This document shows positions 17,444 to 25,971 of a stretch of 64,000 bases of DNA, piece by piece. The position numbers and the translations under genes are program-made. The DNA lies in assembly GCF_039542035.1 (NCBI RefSeq), contig NZ_BAABHJ010000012.1:186001-250000 (forward strand), read 5' to 3'. The stretch is from Actinoallomurus liliacearum. Its GTDB lineage: Bacteria > Actinomycetota > Actinomycetes > Streptosporangiales > Streptosporangiaceae. Each line of letters opens with the position of its first letter. Within the stretch, counting starts at the first letter, position 1. A model generated the notes under the pieces. It had not been told where the DNA came from. It did no database searches and saw nothing but the letters and a program-made list of their open reading frames with translations.

Positions 17444-20442
17444 CAGTCGCTCACCGCCTCGGGGTCGAGCCGCATGATCTCGCGCAGGTCGGCGACGGAC
17501 AGCTCGGTGAGCCAGCCCTCGCCGGTGCCGACGATGCGCTCGGCCAGGGACTTCTTGCGCTCGATCATCTCGTCGACGCGCTCCTCGATCGTGCCGACGC
17601 AGATGAACTTGCGGACCTGGACGTTCTTGGTCTGCCCGATGCGGAACGCGCGGTCGGTCGCCTGGTCCTCGACGGCGGGGTTCCACCAGCGGTCGACGTG
17701 GACGACGTGGTTGGCCGCGGTGAGGTTCAGCCCGGTGCCGGCCGCCTTCAGCGACAGCAGGAAGATCGCCGGATCGGCGTCCTCCTGGAACCGGCGGATC
17801 AGCTCGTCGCGCTGCTTCTTGGCGACGCCGCCATGCAGCCACAGCACCGGGCGGTCGAGCTTGGCCTCCAGGTGCGGCCGCAGCATCGCGCCGAACTCGG
17901 CGTACTGGGTGAAGACGAGAGCCTTCTCGCCCTGCTCGACGACCTCGGCGCAGATCTCCTCCAGGCGTTCGAGCTTGCCGGAGCGGCCGTGCAGGCGGGA
18001 GCCGTCCTTGAGCAGGTGGGCGGGGTGGTTGCAGACCTGCTTGAGCTTGGCCATGGTGGCCAGCACGAGACCGCGCCGCTCCATGCCCTCGCTGTTGGCG
18101 ATCTGGTCGAGCATGTCCTCCACGGTCGCCTGGTACAGCGACGCCTGCTCGGGCGTCAGGTTGCACCAGACCTTGATCTCCTGCTTCTCCGGCAGATCGG
18201 TGATGATCGTCTTGTCGGTCTTGAGGCGGCGCAGGATGAACGGGCCGGTCGCCCGGTGCAGCGCGGCGGCGGCCTCCTCGTCGCCGTACGCCTCGATCGG
18301 CACCGCGAACCGCTCCCGGAAGTACTGGCGCGGCCCGAGCACGCCGGGGTTGGCGAACTCCATGATCGACCACAGCTCGGTCAGGTGGTTCTCCACTGGC
18401 GTGCCGGTCAGCGCCAGTTTGCTGCGCGCCGGGATGCTCCGGACCGCCCGCGCCTGCCGGGTGCCGCTGTTCTTCAGCGCCTGCGCCTCGTCGCAGACGA
18501 CGCGGTCCCATTCGATCGCGGCGAGCGCCTCGTGGTCCCGCGCGGCCGTGCCATAGGTCGTCAGCACCAGATCGGCCTCCGCCGCCGCCTTCACCAGATC
18601 CTCGCCCCGGTGCCGCCCCCCGCCGTGGTGCACGTAGACCCGCAGCTTCGGCGTGAACCGCGCCGCCTCCCGCTGCCAGTTCCCCATCAGCGACATCGGT
18701 CCGATCAACAACGTCGGCCCGGCCTTTGTCTGATTTATGAGGAGAGCAAGGGTCTGCGCGGTTTTCCCGAGTCCCATATCGTCCGCGAGGATTGCGCCGA
18801 GGCCGAGGTCGTCGAGGAAGGACAGCCAGGCGAGGCCGCGTTCCTGGTAGGGGCGGAGGGTGCCCTCGAAGTCGTCCGGGGTGCCGACCGGCTCCAGCCG
18901 GCGGTCGGCCTCGCCGGAGAACAGGTCGCCGAGCGGGCCGTCCGCGTCGACCTGGAGCAGCGGCAGCGCGTCGTCGCCCGCGTGGATCGCGGCGCGGACG
19001 GCCTGGGCGGCGGTCATCTCGCCGCTGCGGCGCTGCTGGAGGAAGTCGAGGGCGGAGGCGAGCTGGCGCTCGTCGAGCTCGACCCACTTGCCGCGCAGCC
19101 GTACGAGCGGGGCCTTGAGCCGGGCCAGCTCGGCCAGCTCCTCCTCGGTGACGTCCTCGCCCTCGATGGCCAGGTCCCACCGGAAGTCGACCATGCTGTC
19201 GAGGCCGAAGCCCGAGGAGGTGGCCGCCCCGCCGCCCTCGCTCGTCGTCTTGGCCCGGGTCGTGAGCTTCATGCCCAGCCGGGCGCGGCCCGCCCACTGC
19301 GGGAGCTGGACGCCGAAGCCGGCGGCGGACAGCAGCGGCGCGGCCTCGCGGAGGAACCGGAACGCGCCCTCCGCGTCGGTCGTGACGCTGGTCGGCGTGG
19401 CGATCCGCAGGGCCTGCGCGAGGTCCGGGTAGAGGCGCAGCGCCCGGCCCAGGCCGGTGAGCAGGGTCTCCTCGGCGTTCGGCACCGAGGTGACCTCGCC
19501 CGTCCAGAGGACGGCGGCCGGGACGTAGAGGCTGGGGTCGTCGGTGCCCTGCACCGCGAACTCGACGGTCCACGGCCCCTGCACCGCGACCTCGCCCTCG
19601 GGCGCGGGCGGCTCGACGAGGCGGAAGCAGACGCGGAGCGGGCCGGTCGACCTGCGGGCGGCGGCGGCCCAGGCGTCCAGCTCGGCGGCGAGCGCGTCCG
19701 GGTCGTCGCCCGGCTCGCGGGACACCGTCGGATCGGGCCCGGTGAGCGCGGCGGCCCAGCGCTCGGTCAGCGGGAGCCGGTCGGGGACCCGCCCCGTGCG
19801 CTCGGGCAGCAGCGGGTGCGGCACGACGCCGCGGACGGCCGCGTCGACCAGGCCGGACAGCGCGTCCAGCAGCACGCCGGACGCGGGCAGGTCCTCGTCC
19901 GCGGCTCGGCAGGCGGGCGGCATCGCGGCGGCGAGCTCGCGGAACCGTGCGGCGTCGTCGCCGGTGATCACCGGCCGCCATCGGGCCGTCGGGTCGCCGT
20001 CCTCCCGGACGAGGGCGGGCAGGACCCGGCCCCGGGCGGCGAGGTGGACGGCCTCCTCGGCGACGTGCGCGAAGAACCGCAGGTCCGCGCCGCGTACGAC
20101 GTCCTCGGCGTCGCCGGCCAGATGCAGCAGCGTCATCGCGGCGAACGGGTCCAGCACGAGCGCCGGAACCCGCCAGGGGTGCGGCCTGGGCCGTCCGGAC
20201 GCCGGCTCGCGCGCCAGCTCGGGTGAGGGGAGCGGCCCGGTGGCGGATCCGGGGAGGATCAGCGTCGGCTCGATCCGCGGCGCGCCCCGCGTCACGGCCG
20301 CGTAGGAGGTGCCCTCGAAGTCGGAGGTCGCGAAGGGGTGCGGTTTGGGGGAGACCCGCAGGCGCGCGGTGGCGGGGAGCGCGGAGTCCTCCGCCCACAG
20401 GCAGAGCGCACCACCGTGCCAGGTGGCGTGCGCGACGAGCAT
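17443..20442 (-). CDS. SNF2-family DEAD/DEAH-box helicase
   Basis: 999 residues. An N-terminal SNF2-associated region (about 1-500) precedes a Swi2/Snf2 ATPase. Seen are GLAWLSFLDDLGLGAILADD, Walker A DMGLGKTAQTLALL, Walker B VCDEAQALKN, TGTPVENHL, WLHGGVAKKQRDELIRRF and the motif VI region DRAFRIGQTKNVQVRKFI. It is a predicted ATP-dependent double-stranded-DNA translocase. The ATG at 20442 has a G-rich stretch upstream. It is first in a two-gene operon with the SWIM protein; this pair is widespread in actinobacteria, but its role in repair, transcription or defence is not settled. Confidence 0.92.
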   Translation of the reverse strand: MLVAHATWHGGALCLWAEDSALPATARLRVSPKPHPFATSDFEGTSYAAVTRGAPRIEPTLILPGSATGPLPSPELAREPASGRPRPHPWRVPALVLDPFAAMTLLHLAGDAEDVVRGADLRFFAHVAEEAVHLAARGRVLPALVREDGDPTARWRPVITGDDAARFRELAAAMPPACRAADEDLPASGVLLDALSGLVDAAVRGVVPHPLLPERTGRVPDRLPLTERWAAALTGPDPTVSREPGDDPDALAAELDAWAAAARRSTGPLRVCFRLVEPPAPEGEVAVQGPWTVEFAVQGTDDPSLYVPAAVLWTGEVTSVPNAEETLLTGLGRALRLYPDLAQALRIATPTSVTTDAEGAFRFLREAAPLLSAAGFGVQLPQWAGRARLGMKLTTRAKTTSEGGGAATSSGFGLDSMVDFRWDLAIEGEDVTEEELAELARLKAPLVRLRGKWVELDERQLASALDFLQQRRSGEMTAAQAVRAAIHAGDDALPLLQVDADGPLGDLFSGEADRRLEPVGTPDDFEGTLRPYQERGLAWLSFLDDLGLGAILADDMGLGKTAQTLALLINQTKAGPTLLIGPMSLMGNWQREAARFTPKLRVYVHHGGGRHRGEDLVKAAAEADLVLTTYGTAARDHEALAAIEWDRVVCDEAQALKNSGTRQARAVRSIPARSKLALTGTPVENHLTELWSIMEFANPGVLGPRQYFRERFAVPIEAYGDEEAAAALHRATGPFILRRLKTDKTIITDLPEKQEIKVWCNLTPEQASLYQATVEDMLDQIANSEGMERRGLVLATMAKLKQVCNHPAHLLKDGSRLHGRSGKLERLEEICAEVVEQGEKALVFTQYAEFGAMLRPHLEAKLDRPVLWLHGGVAKKQRDELIRRFQEDADPAIFLLSLKAAGTGLNLTAANHVVHVDRWWNPAVEDQATDRAFRIGQTKNVQVRKFICVGTIEERVDEMIERKKSLAERIVGTGEGWLTELSVADLREIMRLDPEAVSD

Positions 20443-20584
20443 GATCGCCCCCCGAAGACGCTATGGACCAGGTGAAGCTACCAAACGGCCCTGACACTGC
20501 TCGCCGTTCCCGCATGCCGCGACGTGGACCGCGGGCCGGCGGACGTTACGCTCGCGACGCACCGCAGTCGATGAGGGAGGCGCC

Positions 20585-21364
20585 GTGGGCGAGTTCGTAC
20601 GCGTGGAGGTCGAGGGGGCCGTCGCCACGATCCGGCTGGACCGGCCGAAGGTGAACGCCCTGAACGCGCAGGTGGTGGCCGAGCTGGCCGAGGCGGCGCG
20701 GGCCGTGGACGCTGACCCGGCCGTCCGGGCCGTCGTGCTGTACGGCGGCGAGCGGGTGTTCGTGGCCGGGGCGGACATCAAGGAGATGGCCGAGCTGCCG
20801 TACGCCCAGGCCACCGGGCACGCCCGGGCGCTGCAGGACGCGTTGAACGCCGTGGCGCGGATCGGCAGGCCGGTCGTCGCCGCGATCACGGGCTACGCCC
20901 TCGGCGGTGGCCTGGAGCTCGCGCTGTGCGCCGACTTCCGCGTCGCCGGCGAGTCGGCGAAGGTCGGTCAGCCGGAGATCCAGCTCGGCGTCATCCCCGG
21001 CGCCGGCGGCACCCAGCGGCTGCCCCGGCTGATCGGCCCGTCCCGCGCCAAGGACCTGATCTTCACCGGACGGCACGTCGGTGCCGAGGAGGCCCTGGCG
21101 ATCGGCCTGGTGGACCGGGTCGTGCCGGACGACCAGGTGTACGCGGCCGCCACCGAACTGGTCGCGCGGTACGCCGAGGGCCCGGCGGTCGCGCTGCGCG
21201 CCGCCAAGCAGGCGATCGACGCCGGCCTGGAGACCGACCTGGCCACCGGGCTGGAGATCGAGCGGCTGCAGTTCGCGGGCCTGTTCGCCACCGAGGACCA
21301 GAAGAACGGCATGCGCAGCTTCGTCGAGGAGGGCCCCGGCAAGGCGCGGTTCACCGGCCGCTGA
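20585..21364 (+). CDS. Enoyl-CoA hydratase/isomerase family protein
   Basis: 259-residue crotonase-fold enzyme. The oxyanion-hole motifs are FVAGADIKEMAELP near residue 63 and GYALGGGLELALCADFRVA near 105. QPEIQLGVIPGAGGTQRLPR carries the glutamates (near 121 and 141) expected for hydratase activity. The likely reaction is hydration of trans-2-enoyl-CoA in fatty-acid breakdown. The start is GTG 20585 with GAGG upstream. It is divergent from the helicase; the next genes on the same strand are unrelated. Confidence 0.93.
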   Translation: MGEFVRVEVEGAVATIRLDRPKVNALNAQVVAELAEAARAVDADPAVRAVVLYGGERVFVAGADIKEMAELPYAQATGHARALQDALNAVARIGRPVVAAITGYALGGGLELALCADFRVAGESAKVGQPEIQLGVIPGAGGTQRLPRLIGPSRAKDLIFTGRHVGAEEALAIGLVDRVVPDDQVYAAATELVARYAEGPAVALRAAKQAIDAGLETDLATGLEIERLQFAGLFATEDQKNGMRSFVEEGPGKARFTGR

Positions 21365-21389
21365 CCGGGAGGGCCAGGAGGGAACCCGG

Positions 21390-21438
21390 CGTCCGCTCCG
21401 GACGTCACAGGACAGATCGACGCGTCCGGCCGGACGCG
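21390..21438. promoter_or_regulatory. 18-bp perfect palindrome and companion dyad upstream of YbjQ operon
   Basis: CGCGTCCGGCCGGACGCG (21421-21438) is perfectly palindromic, and CGTCCG-N3-CGGACG (21390-21404) repeats its half-sites 18-31 bp upstream. Both lie between the enoyl-CoA hydratase stop and the GTG at 21454. They could form an operator pair for the next operon, or a double terminator hairpin. Confidence 0.5.
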
Positions 21439-21453
21439 GGGAGAGGGGACGGG

Positions 21454-22323
21454 GTGCCGAGCGAACCATTGCCGCCCGCGGCTCAGGCGCGGCTCGACCA
21501 GGCCCGGCAGGGCGGCACTTGGACCTCCGGCCTCACCGTGGACGAGTTCGCGGCCCTGCGAGCCGTCGGGTTCGAGCCGGTCGGCCAGGTCATGGGCAGC
21601 ACGGTCTACAACCTGGGCCGGTTCTACCGCGCCTCGGTGAACTGCGGGTACGTGCCCGCCCTGTTCGGTGGCGGCACCACCACGATCACGTCGAGTGGGC
21701 CCGCGTGGCTGGGCGGCTTCGGCGCCTACATCGACACGCTCTACCGGGCCCGGCGCACCGCCATGGACCGGATGGCGGCCGAGTGCGCCGCCCTGGGCGG
21801 TGACGGCGTCGTGGCCGTCGATCTGACGATCGCGCCGTTCCAGGGAGCGGCCCAGCACCTGGAGTTCCAGGTGCTCGGCACGGCCGTGCGCGCCCGTGGG
21901 CCCGTCCGGCCGCGCCGGGTCTTCCTGTCCCATGTCGGCGGGCAGGAGTTCGCGAAGCTGATCGAGACCGGCTGGGTGCCGGTCGACCTCGCGATCGGCG
22001 CCTCCGTCGGCATCCGGCACGATGACTGGCGGACGAACCGGTCGGCCCGCCGGTTCGCGGCCGCGCAGGAGGTCGGCGGCTGGACCGAGCTCGTGGCGAT
22101 GACACGGCGCGACGCTCGCAAGCGCCTGCACGCCGACGCCAAGCGCACCGGCGCCGACGGCGTCGTCGTCTCCGACATCGACCTGCGCGTCGAGGAACGC
22201 CCCTGCACCGTCTCCGACCACCAGCACGACCACATCGTCGAGACCACGATCCTCGGAACCGCGATCGCCGAGTTCCGCGTCCCGCACCGCCCGATCCGCC
22301 CGTTGAACATCATGAGGTTGTGA
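21454..22323 (+). CDS. Two-repeat YbjQ-type (heavy-metal-binding domain) protein 1
   Basis: 289 residues made of two copies of a YbjQ/DUF74-like domain. Repeat 1 (about 30-150) has FEPVGQVMGSTVYNL, then RRTAMDRMAAECAALGGDGV. Repeat 2 (about 165-280) has GWVPVDLAIGASVGI, then RKRLHADAKRTGADGVV and ETTILGTAI. The start is GTG 21454 after a G-rich ribosome-binding site. There is no signal or membrane segment. YbjQ proteins form pentamers; the metal-binding label is historical and the function is unknown. First gene of a three-gene operon with a paralogue. Confidence 0.8.
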   Translation: MPSEPLPPAAQARLDQARQGGTWTSGLTVDEFAALRAVGFEPVGQVMGSTVYNLGRFYRASVNCGYVPALFGGGTTTITSSGPAWLGGFGAYIDTLYRARRTAMDRMAAECAALGGDGVVAVDLTIAPFQGAAQHLEFQVLGTAVRARGPVRPRRVFLSHVGGQEFAKLIETGWVPVDLAIGASVGIRHDDWRTNRSARRFAAAQEVGGWTELVAMTRRDARKRLHADAKRTGADGVVVSDIDLRVEERPCTVSDHQHDHIVETTILGTAIAEFRVPHRPIRPLNIMRL

Positions 22324-22327
22324 CCAG

Positions 22328-23143
22328 ATGACCGATCCCGTCGCCCAGGGAGTTCCCGCCGACGCGATGACCCGGCTCGCCGAGCTGCGGCCAGGCGCGC
22401 CCGGGGCGCTGTTCACCAGCGACCTGTCCGTGAACGAGTTCCTGCTCGTCCGGGAGGCCGGGTTCCGCCCACTGGGGCTGGTGCTGGGCAGCTCGATCTA
22501 CCACGTCGGCATCCAGGTCGGCCGGTGGAGCAAGAACATGGAGCTGGACCAGCTCTCCGGCGCGATGTACCACGCGCGGGAGCTGGCGATGACCCGCATG
22601 GAGGCCGAGGCCGACCAGCTCGGCGCGGACGGCATCGTGGGCGTCCGGCTGCGCGTGGAGTTCCGCGACTTCGGCAGCGACATCGCCGAGTTCATCGCCA
22701 TCGGCACCGCGGTCAAGGCCGACGACACCTCCCAGAACTGGCGGAACAACAAGAACCAGCCGTTCACCTCCGACCTGAACGGCCAGGACTTCTGGACCCT
22801 GATCCAGGCCGGGTACGCGCCGCTGGGCATGGTGATGGGCACCTGCGTGTACCACGTCGCGCACCGCCGGCTCGGCTCGGTGCTCGGCAGCGTGGGGCAG
22901 AACGTCGAGATCCCGGAGTTCACCCAGGCGCTGTACGACGCGCGGGAGCTGGCGATGACCCGCATGCAGGCCGAGGCGCAGGCCCTGCACGCCGAGGGCA
23001 TCGTCGGCGTCTACCTCGACCAGTTCCACCACCAGTGGGGCGGCCACACGATGGAGTTCTTCGCGATCGGCACGGCCGTCCGGCCGCTCCGCGCCGATCA
23101 CGTCATCGCCAAGCCGCAGATGGTGCTCGGGCTGGACCGCTGA
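22328..23143 (+). CDS. Two-repeat YbjQ-type (heavy-metal-binding domain) protein 2
   Basis: 271 residues, a paralogue of the preceding gene and four bases downstream of it. Two YbjQ-type repeats are clearer here: GFRPLGLVLGSSIYHVGIQV with ARELAMTRMEAEADQLGADG, and GYAPLGMVMGTCVYHVAH with ARELAMTRMQAEAQALHAEG. Each repeat ends in a strand such as IAEFIAIGTAV or MEFFAIGTAV. The repeated ARELAMTRM block shows internal duplication. Likely cytoplasmic, co-assembling with the upstream paralogue. Confidence 0.82.
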   Translation: MTDPVAQGVPADAMTRLAELRPGAPGALFTSDLSVNEFLLVREAGFRPLGLVLGSSIYHVGIQVGRWSKNMELDQLSGAMYHARELAMTRMEAEADQLGADGIVGVRLRVEFRDFGSDIAEFIAIGTAVKADDTSQNWRNNKNQPFTSDLNGQDFWTLIQAGYAPLGMVMGTCVYHVAHRRLGSVLGSVGQNVEIPEFTQALYDARELAMTRMQAEAQALHAEGIVGVYLDQFHHQWGGHTMEFFAIGTAVRPLRADHVIAKPQMVLGLDR

Positions 23144-23150
23144 TTCACTG

Positions 23151-23549
23151 ATGGCCATGGACTTCGACATGGTGGCCGCCGCGCTGCGCCGCGACACCGC
23201 CGACCTCGGGACGTACGCCCGCGTGCTCACCGGCACGCTCGCCGACGCGCTGCCGCCCGGCTGCGTGACCGTCGACTACGAGCGGAGCCTGGGCGATCGC
23301 CTGCGCGGCCGCGACGGGCGGGCCCACCGGATCGTCGTCCGGCTCGGCGAGCGCACGCTGTTCCTCACGGCCGGGAACGGCGGGCGGCCGACGGGCGAGA
23401 TCCACCACGAGGTACGCGGCGTCGTGCTGTCCCGGGACCAGGTGACGCTCGACGTGTGGGTACGCGCGCTCACCGAGGAGCTCATCGCCCAGGCCGAGGC
23501 GGACGCCCGTGCCGCCGAGGCGCTGCGCCGCCTGGTCACCGGCGGCTGA
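23151..23549 (+). CDS. Conserved hypothetical protein of YbjQ operon
   Basis: 132 residues, seven bases after the second YbjQ gene. It has a helical start (MVAAALRRDTADLGTYARVL), a beta-rich middle (CVTVDYERS, RIVVRLGERTLFLTA, VRGVVLSRDQVTLDVWV) and a long helical end (ALTEELIAQAEADARAAEAL). I recall this gene as the usual third member of actinobacterial YbjQ operons. Function unknown; cytoplasmic. Confidence 0.72.
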   Translation: MAMDFDMVAAALRRDTADLGTYARVLTGTLADALPPGCVTVDYERSLGDRLRGRDGRAHRIVVRLGERTLFLTAGNGGRPTGEIHHEVRGVVLSRDQVTLDVWVRALTEELIAQAEADARAAEALRRLVTGG

Positions 23550-23605
23550 CCCGCGGACGCCCACGATGTACGGTCGAGGCGCCGTTTTCGTGAAGGGAGT
23601 CGTCA

Positions 23606-24448
23606 GTGCGGGTGTTCGTCTCGGTCGACATGGAGGGCGTGTCCGGGCTCACCGATCCGGATGAGATGCGGGCCGGCGGGCGCGGCTACGAGCGCGGCTG
23701 CGAGCTGATGACCGCCGACGCGAACGCCGCGGTGGCCGGGGCGTTCGACGCCGGAGCGGACGAGGTGATCGTCACCGACGCGCACGGCAGCACGAAGAAC
23801 ATCCGCGCCGACCTCATCGACGAGCGGTGCACGCTGATCCGCGGGCCGTACCGTCCGCTGCGCATGGGGCAGGGGCTCGACACCGGCCACGACGCGGCGA
23901 TGTTCGTGGGCTACCACGCCCGCGCGGGCGTGCCGCACGGCGTGCTCAACCACACGTGGATGGGCTATGAGATCCAGAACCTCTACCTGAACGGCGAGAT
24001 CTGCGGCGAGATCCGGCTGATCGCCGCGCTGGCCGGGTCGATGGGCGTGCCGGTCGCGCTGGTGGCGGGCGACGAGGCGGCGTGTGCGGAGGCCCGCGAG
24101 GTGCTCGGCGACGTCGAGACGGTCGCGGTGAAGAAGGGCATCGACCGCTACTCCGCACAGATTCTGCCGCCTGTCCGCGCGCAGGCCCGGATCCGGGAGG
24201 CGGCCGGCCGCGCCCTCGGGGACCTGAGCCGCCGCCGCCCGTACACGGTGCCGTCCCCGTACACGCTGGGCATCGACTGGGCGTCCACCGCGATGGCGGA
24301 GTCCTGCGCCATGATCCCGGGCATCAAGCGGCTCGGCCCCCGGTCGGTCGAGTTCACCACCGACGACTACGCCGACATCCTCGGGGTGCTCGGCATCATG
24401 GCCTCGATCGGCGGCAGCGTCGGCTGCACCGGCCAGCACTACGGCTGA
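23606..24448 (+). CDS. M55-family D-aminopeptidase (DppA-like)
   Basis: 280-residue zinc aminopeptidase. The N-terminal VFVSVDMEGVSG carries the SxDxEG metal ligands. Further ligands are in VTDAHGSTKNIRADLI, FVGYHARAG and LNHTWMGYEIQNLYLNGEIC. Bacillus DppA releases N-terminal D-Ala from short peptides, so a role in salvage of D-amino-acid peptides from peptidoglycan is likely. The start is GTG 23606 with GAAGGGAG upstream. A hairpin terminator follows. Confidence 0.9.
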   Translation: MRVFVSVDMEGVSGLTDPDEMRAGGRGYERGCELMTADANAAVAGAFDAGADEVIVTDAHGSTKNIRADLIDERCTLIRGPYRPLRMGQGLDTGHDAAMFVGYHARAGVPHGVLNHTWMGYEIQNLYLNGEICGEIRLIAALAGSMGVPVALVAGDEAACAEAREVLGDVETVAVKKGIDRYSAQILPPVRAQARIREAAGRALGDLSRRRPYTVPSPYTLGIDWASTAMAESCAMIPGIKRLGPRSVEFTTDDYADILGVLGIMASIGGSVGCTGQHYG

Positions 24449-24452
24449 GCGC

Positions 24453-24480
24453 CGGCCGTACGGGTCGGCCCGTACGGCCG
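24453..24480 (+). terminator. Hairpin terminator after M55 peptidase gene
   Basis: CGGCCGTACGGG and CCCGTACGGCCG form a perfect 12-bp stem with a TCGG loop, four bases after the stop. Confidence 0.85.
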
Positions 24481-24535
24481 AGAGCCCTGCCACACCGGAC
24501 GGCGCCACGGATCACGGTCGGTAGGGTGACGTGCC

Positions 24536-25063
24536 ATGTGGGGACTTTCGCTCGAGCCCGCCCTTGACCGTACCGATCTGCTCGCCGCGCCCGTGGCGGA
24601 CGCGATCCGCGCCTGGAAGGGCGAGGACGCCTTCCAGGCGGCCGAGATCGACCCGGAGCTCGCCGACACCGCCGCGTTCTGCGAGCGGTACGGCACTCCG
24701 CTCGACGCGTCGGCCAACTGCGTGATCGTCGCCGCCAAGCGGGGCGGCGAGGTGCGGCTCGCGGCGTGTGTGGTGCTCGCGACCACGCGCGCCGACGTCA
24801 ACGGCGTCGTACGGCGCCGGCTCGACGCGCGGAAGACCTCGTTCGCGCCGCAGGAGCAGGCCGTGGCCGAGACCGGCATGGAGTACGGCGGGATCACGCC
24901 GTTCGGTCTGCCCGCCGAGTGGCCGGTCCTGGTCGACCGGGCCGTCGTCGAGACCCCGCATGTCGTCGTCGGCAGCGGGGTGCGGCGTTCCAAGCTGGTC
25001 GTGCCCGGCACGGCGCTCGCCGCGCTCGCCTCGGCCGAGGTCATCGAGAGCCTCGCCCGCTGA
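24536..25063 (+). CDS. YbaK/EbsC-type aminoacyl-tRNA deacylase
   Basis: 175 residues with the YbaK/ProRS-editing-like fold. Typical stretches are CVIVAAKRGGEVRLAACVV, KTSFAPQEQAVAETGMEYGG followed by ITPFGLP, and VVVGSGVRRSKLVV. The family hydrolyses mischarged aminoacyl-tRNA such as Cys-tRNA(Pro) or Ala-tRNA(Pro); the substrate here is not determined. The ATG at 24536 has GGGTGA upstream. Stand-alone gene ahead of the kinase array. Confidence 0.85.
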   Translation: MWGLSLEPALDRTDLLAAPVADAIRAWKGEDAFQAAEIDPELADTAAFCERYGTPLDASANCVIVAAKRGGEVRLAACVVLATTRADVNGVVRRRLDARKTSFAPQEQAVAETGMEYGGITPFGLPAEWPVLVDRAVVETPHVVVGSGVRRSKLVVPGTALAALASAEVIESLAR

Positions 25064-25129
25064 GCTCCGGCGACCCTTCGGGCCGGCACCGTTCGGAACC
25101 TCCGGAGCGCATCCAGCGTCAAACCGGGC

Positions 25130-25939
25130 ATGAACGCGACGGGAGTTGCGCCACTCGGCTCGTACGAGCTGCGGGAGCGGGTCGGCGAGGGGGCCACGTC
25201 CGTGGTGTACCGCGCCACGGACCGGTTCGGGCGGACGGTCGCGGTGAAGGAGCCGCGGCGCGAGTTCGCGCACGATCCGGCCGTCCGCCGTCGCCTGGCC
25301 CGCGAGGCCCGGACGATGGCGCGGGTGCGCAGCCCGTACGTCGCCGAGGTGTTCGACGCCTGCCTGGACGGCGACCGTCCCCACCTCGTCACCGAGTTCG
25401 TCCCGGGGGTGCCTCTCCGGGACCTGGTGACGACGTACGGGCCGCTGTGGGAGGAGGCGCTGCGGGGCTTCGCGGAGCGGTTCGCGCGGGGCTTGGCGGC
25501 CGTGCACGGCGCCGGTGTGCTGCACCGGGACCTCAAGCCCGGAAACGTCATGGTGCTCGGCGGCGTGCCCAAGATCATCGACTTCGGCATCGCGCGGGAC
25601 GCCGGGACCGAGGAGGCCACGCAGCCGGGCGTGCTGACCGGGACGCCGGGCTACGTCGCGCCCGAGCTGATCGACGGCGGCCGCTGCAGCGAGGCGTCCG
25701 ACATCTTCTCGTGGGCCGCGACCGTGGCGTTCGCGGCGACGGGCCGGCCGCCGTTCGGGGCCGGATCGCTGCACGGCGTCTGCTTCCGGGTGCTGCGCGG
25801 GGCCGCCGACCTGGACGGCGTGCCCGAGGCGCTGCTGCCGCTGCTGCGCCGGGCCCTGTCCCGCGACCCGGCCGAGCGCCCGGCCGCGTCCCGGCTGGCG
25901 GGCAGCCTGGCCGAGCGGCGGCCGGTCCCGGCTTGGTGA
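25130..25939 (+). CDS. Soluble Ser/Thr protein kinase (kinase 1 of 4)
   Basis: 269 residues, essentially one kinase domain. Gly loop GEGATSVVY, Lys in VAVKEPRRE, catalytic LHRDLKPGNVM, DFG in IIDFGIARD, activation segment ending TGTPGYVAPE. All catalytic residues are present. No membrane segment or C-terminal extension is visible, unlike the next three kinases. The helix near the end, DLDGVPEALLPLLRRAL, is shared with its neighbours and marks a local gene family. First of a same-strand array. Confidence 0.93.
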   Translation: MNATGVAPLGSYELRERVGEGATSVVYRATDRFGRTVAVKEPRREFAHDPAVRRRLAREARTMARVRSPYVAEVFDACLDGDRPHLVTEFVPGVPLRDLVTTYGPLWEEALRGFAERFARGLAAVHGAGVLHRDLKPGNVMVLGGVPKIIDFGIARDAGTEEATQPGVLTGTPGYVAPELIDGGRCSEASDIFSWAATVAFAATGRPPFGAGSLHGVCFRVLRGAADLDGVPEALLPLLRRALSRDPAERPAASRLAGSLAERRPVPAW

Positions 25940-25971
25940 TCGGTTCCGCCAGGGAGGCCGTGAGGTGACAC

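Noticed and set aside
16640..20515. 1291-codon minus-strand frame spanning the SWIM and helicase region
   Set aside because: Only its last 267 codons are real (SWIM protein from ATG 17443); the rest is out of frame with the helicase.
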